DNA from: a virus
IMG/VR virus record: IMGVR_UViG_3300027784_000048
Coordinates: 1-23,466 of that record
Strand: one strand, 5' to 3'
DNA: 23,466 nucleotides
Within the stretch, counting starts at the first letter, position 1; each line of letters opens with the position of its first letter. The position numbers were made by a program, and so were the translations under genes. This document shows positions 6,320 to 13,489 of this stretch, one piece after another. The notes beneath the pieces are model-generated. The model was not told the DNA's origin and ran no database searches. It worked only from the letters and a program-made list of their open reading frames with translations.

Positions 6320-6517
6320 ATGAAACATCGCAGAATAATTATTCAGAAATTAGAACATATGGATTCAGGTTTAACATCGTTAAATAATATGGTTTCTATG
6401 TCTCGTCCAGTCTCAGAATTCCAAGCTAAAATTAAACAAATCTCAGAAACTCTTCAAGACGTTGTAAGTTATATAGAAAGAGAAGATCTATCTTCTTATG
6501 AATTATCAGGAAAATAA
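6320..6517 (+). CDS. small helical protein with atypical codon use, 65 aa
   Basis: The 65-residue protein MKHRRIIIQKLEHMDSGLTS... is predicted entirely helical and ends in DVVSYIEREDLSSYELSGK. From memory, similar small proteins (MKHRR start, SYIERE near the end) are common in marine T4-like phages, with no known function. Unlike its neighbours it uses CGC and CGT arginine codons and contains four CpG dinucleotides in 198 bp, where the window average would give less than one. This suggests high expression or a separate history. It has its own promoter (6172-6202) with a long leader and is followed after 11 bp by the HD-domain gene. Confidence 0.85.
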   Translation: MKHRRIIIQKLEHMDSGLTSLNNMVSMSRPVSEFQAKIKQISETLQDVVSYIEREDLSSYELSGK

Positions 6518-6528
6518 AAACATTAAAT

Positions 6529-7281
6529 ATGGAATTAAAACCAGAACAATTACAGAATAATTGGGATATTTTTTTAGATTATTTTAATTATATAGAATCT
6601 CCCAGAAAAGAACAATTATTAGATCTTTATATTTCATTAGAAAAAAGGTTAATATTATACCCTTGCAGCCATAAAAAGGGATATCATAATTGTTTCCCAG
6701 GTGGTTATATATTACATGTCATAAATGTTATTAAATGGGCTTTAGACTTAAACCAGTTATGGAATGATAAACATAATAAACCTTCTTATACCGAAGAAGA
6801 GTTAGTATTTTCTGCAATAAACCATGATTTAGGTAAAATAGGAACTTTAGAAGAACCTGCTTACATACCTAATGATGACAAATGGAGAAGAGAAAAATTA
6901 GGGGAGTTATATAAATTTAATGAGAACATTCCTTATATGTCAGTACCTGATAGATCTTTGTTTTTATTAAATCAGTCAGGAATACCTCTTTCATTAAATG
7001 AAACCTTATCTATAAAACTCCATGATGGTTTATATGATGATGCTAATAAACAATATTTAATAACATACATGCCAGAGAGAAAACCAAAAACTTCTTTAGT
7101 TTATATACTTCATTCAGCAGATATGTTATCAGCTAGAATGGAATTTGAAGAAGAGTTTTTAAATACGAAAAAGGAAGAAGAACCTCCTAAAGAGAATTTT
7201 AAACTAAAAACAAGCACTAAAACACAAGCTTTAAAATCAATAGAAAGTAAAGGTATTCAAGATATATTTGATAAAATATAA
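6529..7281 (+). CDS. HD-domain phosphohydrolase
   Basis: The 250-residue protein shows an HD metal-dependent phosphohydrolase layout: GGYILHVINVIKWAL (58-72) gives the first His (63), AINHDLGKIG (96-105) gives the paired His99-Asp100, LHDGLYDD (164-171) adds a further His-Asp, and LHSADMLSARMEFE (194-207) supplies the last Asp (198). The C-terminus is a Lys/Glu-rich tail. HD proteins hydrolyse phosphate esters of nucleotides, including (p)ppGpp, cyclic nucleotides or dNMPs; which applies is not evident. It sits in an operon with the 65-aa gene and is followed by a terminator at 7301-7336. Nucleotide metabolism or interference with host nucleotide signalling is the plausible role. Confidence 0.88.
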   Translation: MELKPEQLQNNWDIFLDYFNYIESPRKEQLLDLYISLEKRLILYPCSHKKGYHNCFPGGYILHVINVIKWALDLNQLWNDKHNKPSYTEEELVFSAINHDLGKIGTLEEPAYIPNDDKWRREKLGELYKFNENIPYMSVPDRSLFLLNQSGIPLSLNETLSIKLHDGLYDDANKQYLITYMPERKPKTSLVYILHSADMLSARMEFEEEFLNTKKEEEPPKENFKLKTSTKTQALKSIESKGIQDIFDKI

Positions 7282-7291
7282 CTAACTTAAA

Positions 7292-7323
7292 CTTGGATAT
7301 AAGGTTATTCTTTACTAAATTAG
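7292..7323 (+). promoter_or_regulatory. Bacteroidota-type promoter for the gp55-like unit, overlapping a terminator
   Basis: CTTGG (7292-7296), 20 nt after TTG, then TAAATTAG (7316-7323). The -7 box lies in the loop and first base of the second arm of the terminator at 7301-7336. The predicted leader to 7359 is about 30 nt. Confidence 0.5.
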
Positions 7324-7336
7324 AGTAACCTTTTTT
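7301..7336 (+). terminator. intrinsic terminator after the HD-domain gene
   Basis: The arms AAGGTTATTC (7301-7310) and GAGTAACCTT (7323-7332) pair over 10 bp with one G-U, closing a 12-nt loop, and are followed by an uninterrupted T run (to 7336). It lies 19 bp after the HD gene stop and is the only convincing intrinsic terminator I see in the window. Confidence 0.8.
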
Positions 7337-7358
7337 AATAATTAAATATATATAAATT

Positions 7359-7643
7359 ATGGGAATGTTCGAAATATTAATTTTAGTACTATCTGTTGTT
7401 ATCATAATATTGGGTTATATTATATATAACTTATATAAAAAATTATCATACTGTGAAGATATATTATCTTCATATTTAAATTACCTTCAACAAATTTCGG
7501 CTGTAATAGAAGCTTCTGATGATAGAATTAATAAGTTAGATAGAAACCAAATGTTTTCCAGTGATGATGAAATAGGATTTTTTTTCAAAAATATTAAAAA
7601 AATTCAAGAAGTATTAAATCAATTTGATATTAAAAAATTATAG
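7359..7643 (+). CDS. membrane-anchored phage protein, 94 aa
   Basis: The N-terminal membrane helix (about residues 4-26, MFEILILVLSVVIIILGYII) is followed by a helical domain: YKKLSYCEDILSSYLNYLQQ (27-46), then DDRINKLDRNQMFSSDDEIG (54-73) and FFFKNIKKIQEVLNQF. The SDDEIGFFF...IQE pattern is familiar from a conserved small membrane protein of marine T4-like phages with no assigned function. It is the first gene after the promoter at 7292-7323 and precedes the late sigma factor gene by 7 bp, so both are expressed together. A role in membrane-associated replication or transcription is possible but not indicated. Confidence 0.85.
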   Translation: MGMFEILILVLSVVIIILGYIIYNLYKKLSYCEDILSSYLNYLQQISAVIEASDDRINKLDRNQMFSSDDEIGFFFKNIKKIQEVLNQFDIKKL

Positions 7644-7650
7644 ATATTAA

Positions 7651-8436
7651 ATGAGTATAATAAAACCAAAAAAAATTCCTAAATATTTAAAGGGGAAAAA
7701 TTATTTTACAAAAAAAACGGATAATGCTATAATAAGGTATAATATAGAAACCGACCCAAAAATAAAAAGTCAAATTTTTGAAGAAGAAATATATTATCCT
7801 TTTTATAAATTGACTGAAAATATAATTCATAGTTTTAAATTTTATAATACAGAAGTTGAGGATTTAGAAGATTTACAACAAGAAGTTATAATTTTTTTGT
7901 TAAGTAAAATATCTAAATTTGACCCTGATTTAGGGTATAAAGGGTATTCTTATTTTAGTATAATAGCAAAAAGATATCTTATAAATTGTGATTTAAAAAA
8001 TTATAATAAAAAAATAAACTCTATTCCAGTAGATTATTTTACTAATGGTTATAATTCAGATACTCCATATTTAGAATTATCAACTACAGAAGAAGAAAAA
8101 ATTTTATATTATGATGAAATATTTAATAGTTCTGAAGGGAAATATAAACAAGATTTATCGGATTTTATAGATAAATTTATTTTATATTTCTATAATAATT
8201 TAGATAATTTTATTCAAGATAAAGTTGAAATAAAAATTGCTGATATAGTATTAAGTATATTAGAAAACAGAGATAATGTTAAGATTTTTAATAAAAAAGC
8301 TATTTATTTTAGTATTAAAGAGTTTATAGGTTTCCATATTTCTACTCAAAAAATAACTAGAGTTATAAAATATATTTATAAAATATTTAATGAAGAATAT
8401 AATTTTTTTATAGAAAATGGGTATACAAGAATTTAA
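7651..8436 (+). CDS. 55: late-transcription sigma factor, T4 gp55-like
   Basis: The 261-residue protein has the hallmarks of phage late sigma factors. The N-terminal part reads NYFTKKTDNAIIRYN (17-31). Then comes EEIYYPFYKLTENIIHSFKF (45-64), followed by a sigma region 2-like segment VEDLEDLQQEVIIFLLSKIS (69-88) and FDPDLGYKGYSYFSIIAKRY (90-109). In T4, gp55 directs host RNA polymerase to the TATAAATA late box with the gp45 clamp and gp33. The gene lies just ahead of the structural module, whose first gene (8463) carries a TATAA-core box, consistent with this role. The C-terminal half is divergent and helical. Identification is from motif memory and gene context. Confidence 0.88.
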   Translation: MSIIKPKKIPKYLKGKNYFTKKTDNAIIRYNIETDPKIKSQIFEEEIYYPFYKLTENIIHSFKFYNTEVEDLEDLQQEVIIFLLSKISKFDPDLGYKGYSYFSIIAKRYLINCDLKNYNKKINSIPVDYFTNGYNSDTPYLELSTTEEEKILYYDEIFNSSEGKYKQDLSDFIDKFILYFYNNLDNFIQDKVEIKIADIVLSILENRDNVKIFNKKAIYFSIKEFIGFHISTQKITRVIKYIYKIFNEEYNFFIENGYTRI

Positions 8437-8443
8437 CTTTTTA

Positions 8444-8457
8444 ATATTTATAATAAA
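8444..8457 (+). promoter_or_regulatory. candidate late promoter box opening the structural module
   Basis: ATATTTATAATAAA, 5 nt before the ATG at 8463, in the 26-bp gap after the sigma gene. It is identical over 14 nt to the box at 10903-10916. If this were the -10 element, transcription would start at or beyond the ATG region, so either the first ATG is not used or the box acts in another way. Confidence 0.35.
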
Positions 8458-8462
8458 AAGCC

Positions 8463-8825
8463 ATGAATGGGAAACTTAATGAATTAATATTTAAAAAGAA
8501 AACATTATCTAATATTTTAGAAGAAATTTATAATAATCACTCTAAAAAAACAAATCAAGTTTCAGTTTTAATTGATGAATTAAAACCCTTAGTAAATAAT
8601 ATTGGAGATGCTACTCTTATAGTTCCTCTATTAAAAGAATATCTTGATATAGGAATTAAAAATGATGAACTTTTAATAAAAATGGCCCAATTAGCTCAAA
8701 GAACTATCCAAGATGGGGGTGGTTCTAAAGATGATTCTGTTATATCAAAAGAAGAACTAGAGCAATTATTAGAGGAATCACAAAAAGATTTAAATAAAGA
8801 TGATGAACAAAAACAAATTGAATAA
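8463..8825 (+). CDS. small helical protein preceding the spike gene, 120 aa
   Basis: A 120-residue, largely helical protein: ELIFKKKTLSNILEEIYNNH (7-26), VSVLIDELKPLVNNIGDATL (33-52), IVPLLKEYLDIGIKNDELLI (53-72), then a Gly linker (GGGSK) and a Glu/Gln-rich tail. No family is recognised. Its stop shares a base with the start of the hub/spike gene (TAATG), so the two are coupled; it may help assemble or connect the spike, in the way of small T4 hub genes, but this is inference from position only. Confidence 0.82.
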   Translation: MNGKLNELIFKKKTLSNILEEIYNNHSKKTNQVSVLIDELKPLVNNIGDATLIVPLLKEYLDIGIKNDELLIKMAQLAQRTIQDGGGSKDDSVISKEELEQLLEESQKDLNKDDEQKQIE

Positions 8826-9985
8826 TGTACAGTAAAATTGGAATAGGAAATTTAAATAAAAAATCTTATATACCCCAACATTCTAAAAGTGAAATTTATG
8901 CTGTTAGAGTTACTAAAGTTATATTAGATGAAAAAACCTATCCTGATTTATTTTCCAAAATGGGAGAATGGGATTCTATTGGGATAGTATTTTATGATGA
9001 TATAAATAATCCTAACCCCAATTTTATAGAATCAAATTTTGCTTATCCCTTATTTCCTAATATAAAAAATTACCCATTAAAAAATGAGATAATATATTTA
9101 ATAAATTTACCATCATCTGATATATATGATAATACAGGGTTAAGTAAAAGTTATTATTTTACACCTTTAAATGTATGGAATAACATAAATCATAATGCCA
9201 TTCCTGAAAATATAACAGGTAAAGAATTAGAATCCAAATTTTTAGGAAATTATTTTGAGGAAAAAGAAGGCATCAGAAGTTTAAAGCCTTATGAGGGTGA
9301 TATATTATATGAGGGAAGATGGGGGAATAGTATAAGATTTAGTAGTACCCAACCTAAGACTAATAATTTTTGGTCTTCTTTAGATGAAAACCAAGGGGAT
9401 CCTATATTATTATTAAGAAATGGGCAACCTGATAACCCCAAAGGAGAAAATTGGGTTTATATAAGTGAAAATATAAATAAAGATAAATCTAATATATATT
9501 TAACTTCATCTCAAAAAATTCCCATAAAAATTTCAAGTAAAAATTATGAATCCTACAAAGAATCCCCCCCTGAGGGTTCAGATTCATATAAAAGACCTCA
9601 AATAATATTAAGTTCTTATAGAATATTAATTAATTCTAAAGATGATCATATTTTATTAAGTTCTAATAAATCTATAAATTTAAATTCCCTAACTACTATA
9701 AATTTAGATTCAAAAAACCCTACTATTATAAATTCTCCTGAAATATACTTAGGAGGAAAAGAAGCAGAAGAACCTATAGTGTTAGGTAATAAGGGGGTTG
9801 AATTATTAGAAAAAATTCTTGATGAGATTATTTCAGTTTCAGATGAATTAGGAAGATTAATAAGTCTCCCTCCAGGAACCCCATTTGTTACTTTGAATGT
9901 AGCTTCTACTATGGCCAATGTTAGATTAAATCAATATAAAAATCAATTAAAAACCATTTTATCTAAAAGAAATTATTCTACATAA
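8825..9985 (+). CDS. baseplate hub/central spike protein (gp5-like, OB-fold)
   Basis: The 386-residue protein has an N-terminal OB-fold-like region (IYAVRVTKVILD at 24-35; SIGIVFY at 51-57; PLKNEIIYLINLP at 84-96). A middle segment, YEGDILYEGRWGNSIRFSS (156-174), is typical of phage hub/spike proteins. The C-terminal region has short beta repeats (LLSSNKSINLNSLTTINLD, IYLGG) ending in EEPIVLGNKG (315-324), as in trimeric spike needles. No lysozyme domain is present, unlike T4 gp5. It should lie at the centre of the baseplate and pierce the outer membrane. The adjacency to gp25-like and gp6-like genes supports the assignment; the exact equivalence to T4 gp5 is inferred. Confidence 0.8.
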   Translation: MYSKIGIGNLNKKSYIPQHSKSEIYAVRVTKVILDEKTYPDLFSKMGEWDSIGIVFYDDINNPNPNFIESNFAYPLFPNIKNYPLKNEIIYLINLPSSDIYDNTGLSKSYYFTPLNVWNNINHNAIPENITGKELESKFLGNYFEEKEGIRSLKPYEGDILYEGRWGNSIRFSSTQPKTNNFWSSLDENQGDPILLLRNGQPDNPKGENWVYISENINKDKSNIYLTSSQKIPIKISSKNYESYKESPPEGSDSYKRPQIILSSYRILINSKDDHILLSSNKSINLNSLTTINLDSKNPTIINSPEIYLGGKEAEEPIVLGNKGVELLEKILDEIISVSDELGRLISLPPGTPFVTLNVASTMANVRLNQYKNQLKTILSKRNYST

Positions 9986-10902
9986 TGTCAATAGGGTCAG
10001 TATTAAATATAGGAGTAAGAAGGTTAATTAAATCTTTTTTGAAGTTTGAGGCTTCTGTTGATAAAATTATATCTAAATTTGATGATGGATGTCCTTCTAA
10101 AGAAGAGTTATTATCTATTGTTGAACAGAAAAACCAAATAAATAACTCAATAGATCAAGTTCAATCTTCTATTAGTACTTTAGATAATACTTTAGATACC
10201 ATAAATACTGTTATGAGTGTTTTAAAAGTAAATATTAGGATAATTAAACTTTTACCCACCCCTTCAGCGGTTGCTGGAGTGGGGGTTCCTATAGGGTTAA
10301 TAACAACATTTTCTGATTTATTAGATATTTTACATGCTACATTAAAAGAAGGGTCTTCAACATCAAATCAAACAGTTATAGCTTTGAGGATGGTAAATAA
10401 TTTATTAAATTCATTAAAATATAAATTAAATAATTTAGACCAATTATTGATAAATTGTTTGTCTGAGTTAGATGATGTAGATAATTTAATAGAAGATTTA
10501 CAAAATTCTATAAATTCCAGGGGAGATTTTGAAGATGACGAAGATAATAAATTTATAGAAGAAGAATTAAAAAAAAGACTTAATAATGGGGAATATGTAT
10601 ATAAAAATTATAGATTAAAAATAGAATATAATAAAGATAACCTATTTGAATTTCCCCAAAGAAGGGTTGTGGGGGTAAATATAAATAATTCTAAGGATAT
10701 AGTTATTAGACAATTCTTTAAGGGGGATAATAGTTGGTCATATAGTAGTAGTTTAAAAATTTTAGTTGAAGAGATAAAATTTGTAATAGACAATCATTTA
10801 AAAAATAAACCTATATTAAATTTACCCCAAGAAATTAGTGATGAGAGTAAACCTCTTAAACTTGAAGAAATAATAACCCTAGATAAAAAATTTAAAATTT
10901 AA
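9985..10902 (+). CDS. helical virion protein next to the spike gene, 305 aa
   Basis: The N-terminal two thirds are helical: QKNQINNSIDQVQSSISTLD (48-67) looks like a coiled coil, followed by an apolar segment LLPTPSAVAGVGVPIGLITT (89-108) that may insert in a membrane or pack in the virion. The C-terminal domain has YKNYRLKIEYN (206-216), PQRRVVGVNIN (224-234), FKGDNSWSYSSSLKILVEEI (245-264) and KFVIDNHL. This last pattern (R-R-x-V-G-V-N and S-x-S-S...L-x-E-I-K-F) resembles, from memory, large-phage structural proteins near the spike gene. It overlaps the spike gene by one base. It could be a hub-associated protein or a component delivered through the tail. Confidence 0.75.
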   Translation: MSIGSVLNIGVRRLIKSFLKFEASVDKIISKFDDGCPSKEELLSIVEQKNQINNSIDQVQSSISTLDNTLDTINTVMSVLKVNIRIIKLLPTPSAVAGVGVPIGLITTFSDLLDILHATLKEGSSTSNQTVIALRMVNNLLNSLKYKLNNLDQLLINCLSELDDVDNLIEDLQNSINSRGDFEDDEDNKFIEEELKKRLNNGEYVYKNYRLKIEYNKDNLFEFPQRRVVGVNINNSKDIVIRQFFKGDNSWSYSSSLKILVEEIKFVIDNHLKNKPILNLPQEISDESKPLKLEEIITLDKKFKI

Positions 10903-10916
10903 ATATTTATAATAAA
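10903..10916 (+). promoter_or_regulatory. candidate late promoter box upstream of the 100-aa gene
   Basis: ATATTTATAATAAA lies immediately before the ATG at 10917, and the same 14-mer occurs at 8444-8457. If it acts as a promoter, transcripts would start inside or after the first codons, so it could instead mark an A/T-rich translation start. Its repeated occurrence is the main evidence. Confidence 0.3.
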
Positions 10917-11219
10917 ATGAAATTAAGTGAATTAAAAAAAGTCATTAAAGAGGTTGTAAAAGAAGCTATAAAAGATGAATTGAGGGAAATATTGTTAGAA
11001 GCAATTAAGGGTGGAAATCCTTCTCAAAAAATCACTCCAGAAACTTCTAATTCTGGGTTTGATAAAGAAGAATTAAAAAATAAATTTTTACAACTACAAG
11101 AAGGAAGTGGTCCCCAAAAAGAATTTAAACCACCTCCTATAAATACTTCAGCTGAAGGCTCAGCTTTACCTGAGGGTGAAGTTAGTTTAAATCAGATAAA
11201 TAGTTTAATAAATAAATAA
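10917..11219 (+). CDS. small protein with SELKKVIKE-type N-terminal tag, 100 aa
   Basis: The product begins MKLSELKKVIKEVVKEAIKD, an amphipathic helix related to the N-termini of the proteins at 3977 (MKKSELRQLIREE) and 3640 (MVKLKKLIRE). The rest is polar, Pro/Ser/Gly-rich and probably disordered (KPPPINTSAEGSALPEGEVS near 71-93). Ile-Lys-Glu at 9-11 is a possible prohead protease site. It lies between the hub/spike genes and gp25, so it may be a baseplate component or a head-internal protein made late. The stop overlaps the next start (TAATG). Confidence 0.8.
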   Translation: MKLSELKKVIKEVVKEAIKDELREILLEAIKGGNPSQKITPETSNSGFDKEELKNKFLQLQEGSGPQKEFKPPPINTSAEGSALPEGEVSLNQINSLINK

Positions 11220-11629
11220 TGGCTTATAGAATATTAAATAAAAAATTTCCTTCTGAAGTTAATCCTAAAAAAAGTCTAGGATATGGGTTAAATTTTAATT
11301 CAAGAAATGTATTTAACCCTATATATGAAACTAAAGAACAGGTAAAAAATAATCTTATTAATTATTTATTAACAAATAAAAAAGAAAGAATATTTAATAA
11401 TAAATTTGGGGCTAATTTAAGAAAATTATTATTTGAAGGAATTAAACTTAATCAACTTAGTAAGTTAGAAAGTTTAATAGAAAAAGATTTAAAAAAATAT
11501 TTTCCTTTAATAAAAATTATTGAACTTAAATTAAATTCATATCCTGATGAAAATAAGATAAATTTTATATTTAAATATAAGATGAATAAATATAATATAG
11601 AAGATGAAATAAATATAATAATCCAATAA
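11219..11629 (+). CDS. 25: baseplate wedge protein, gp25/GPW family
   Basis: The 136-residue length is typical of the GPW/gp25 family. The signature is TKEQVKNNLINYLL (38-51) followed by TNKKERIFNNKFGANLRKLL (52-71), with the conserved R-I-F...F-G-x-x-L core, then FE at the end of the helix. T4 gp25 and P2 gpW sit in the baseplate wedge and join the sheath-initiating ring to gp6/gpJ. The gene is followed by the gp6-like gene with a one-base overlap, the usual W-J order. Confidence in the family is high; the name follows T4. Confidence 0.93.
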   Translation: MAYRILNKKFPSEVNPKKSLGYGLNFNSRNVFNPIYETKEQVKNNLINYLLTNKKERIFNNKFGANLRKLLFEGIKLNQLSKLESLIEKDLKKYFPLIKIIELKLNSYPDENKINFIFKYKMNKYNIEDEINIIIQ

Positions 11630-13476
11630 TGAAAACTCGAGATATAAAATATTTAAATAAAGACTTTAATTCTTGGAATAATACTCTTGAGCAATTTTTA
11701 AAAACATATTTCCCCAACACATACCAGGACTTTAATCCTGAGTCTATAGGTAATATGTTTATTGAAATGAGTTCTTATGTAGGGGATGTTTTAGCTTTTT
11801 ATTTGGATAATCAAATACAAGAAAATTTCCCTCAATTAGCCAGAAAAATAGAGAATTTATTTAAACATGCTTATGTTAGAGGATACAAACCAAAAGTTTC
11901 TACTCCATCTGTTTCAGAGATTGAAATTTTTCAAGAGGTTCCATATAAGATAGTTAATAGTGAAAGAGTTCCTAATTATGAATATAGTTTATTAATACCA
12001 GAAAATACAAGTGTTAATTCTGATGAAATTCCTGAAATCAACTTTTTAACCCAGGAACCTATTGATTTTGGGTATAGTAGTTCATTTGATCCTACAATAG
12101 TTGAAATATCTCAAATCGATAGTGATAATAAACCTGAAACTTTCTTATTAACAAAAAAAAGAAAAATTATTTCTGCTAAAATTAAAGAAAAAAGTTTTGA
12201 TGTTGGAGATTATGAGAGATTTCCATCGTTTGAAATAAATGATAATAATATTATTTGTATATTAGATGTAAAAGATAGTGATAATAATGTATGGTATGAG
12301 GTAGATAATTTATCCCAAAATTTAATACCTGAATATATAAGAAATACTGAATATAGAGAGTTTAATTTTAATCAATATAAAGATACTCCCTATATGTTAA
12401 GATATAAAAAAATCCAAAGAAGATTTACATCAAGGTTTAAGGATTATAATTCTTTGATATTAGAATTTGGATCTGGTTTATATACTGAAACCGATGAAAA
12501 TATAACCCCCAACCCTTATAATATAGGAATTAATTATCCTTATAATAGATCTGGTTTTGGTATTGCTTATTCCCCTGTTAATTTTTTATTTACAAAAAGT
12601 TATGGTATAGCCCCCAATAATACTACTTTGACAATTAGATATTTAGTGGGAGGGGGGGTTGAATCAAATATTCCTAAAAATACTTTAAATAATATAGATA
12701 AAACTAATGTATCTTTTTCTTCTCCAATTGAAATGGATAATAATATATTAAATACTTTGACTTGTAATAACATTGAACCTTCTACAGGTGGAAGTGATGG
12801 GGATAGTGTCAAAGATTTAAGAATTAAATCTATGGCACAATTTTCTTCCCAATTAAGGGGGGTATCTGAACAAGATTATGTTATAAGAAGTTTAAGTATG
12901 CCACCAAGGTTAGGTTCAATATCAAAGGCTTATATTAAACCTGAAAATGTTGAAGAAATAGAAGATGGGTCTTCTCAATTAGGATTATATATATTAGGAT
13001 TTGATAATAATAAAAAATTAATAAAATCTTCTAAAGCATTAAAACAAAACTTAAAAAATTACTTATATCAATATAATACTTTAAATGATTTAATTTTAAT
13101 AAAAGACGCTTATATTATAAATGTAGGGGTTGATTTTGAAATCTTAATAAGACCAGGACATGTTGTTGGAGAAGTTTTAAATAATTGTATTAGTGAAATC
13201 CAAGAATATTTTAATATTGACAATTTTAATATTAATCAACCAATTTTATTGAAAGAAATTTATTTACTACTTGATAAAATAGAAGGAGTTCAAACAGTAA
13301 ATGATATTAAAATAAAAAATAAAGTTGGATCTGGGGAAGTTGATGAATATAGTAATTTTTCATATGATATAAATTCAGCAACAGTTAATAATATAATATA
13401 CCCTTCTATTGACCCTATGATATTTGAAGTTAAATTCCCCAATATTGATATAAGAGGTAGAAATATTAATTTTTAA
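11629..13476 (+). CDS. 6: baseplate wedge protein, gp6/baseplate J-like
   Basis: The 615-residue protein begins with the helical YLNKDFNSWNNTLEQFLKTY (8-27) and IGNMFIEMSSYVGDVLAFYL (40-59) segments characteristic of T4 gp6-type wedge proteins. The middle is beta-rich. The J-like core appears at STGGSDGDSVKDLRIKSMAQ (385-404), followed by RGVSEQDYVIRSLSMP (410-425), the conserved GG-D...R...RG-(V/T)-x-x-D-Y pattern. The last third is alpha/beta with LIRPGHVVGEV near 505-515. In T4 gp6 dimers form the iris-like inner ring that changes shape when the sheath contracts. A run of seven G (12652-12658) lies within the coding sequence without disrupting it. Confidence 0.93.
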   Translation: MKTRDIKYLNKDFNSWNNTLEQFLKTYFPNTYQDFNPESIGNMFIEMSSYVGDVLAFYLDNQIQENFPQLARKIENLFKHAYVRGYKPKVSTPSVSEIEIFQEVPYKIVNSERVPNYEYSLLIPENTSVNSDEIPEINFLTQEPIDFGYSSSFDPTIVEISQIDSDNKPETFLLTKKRKIISAKIKEKSFDVGDYERFPSFEINDNNIICILDVKDSDNNVWYEVDNLSQNLIPEYIRNTEYREFNFNQYKDTPYMLRYKKIQRRFTSRFKDYNSLILEFGSGLYTETDENITPNPYNIGINYPYNRSGFGIAYSPVNFLFTKSYGIAPNNTTLTIRYLVGGGVESNIPKNTLNNIDKTNVSFSSPIEMDNNILNTLTCNNIEPSTGGSDGDSVKDLRIKSMAQFSSQLRGVSEQDYVIRSLSMPPRLGSISKAYIKPENVEEIEDGSSQLGLYILGFDNNKKLIKSSKALKQNLKNYLYQYNTLNDLILIKDAYIINVGVDFEILIRPGHVVGEVLNNCISEIQEYFNIDNFNINQPILLKEIYLLLDKIEGVQTVNDIKIKNKVGSGEVDEYSNFSYDINSATVNNIIYPSIDPMIFEVKFPNIDIRGRNINF

Positions 13477-13489
13477 ATAAAATATTAGA

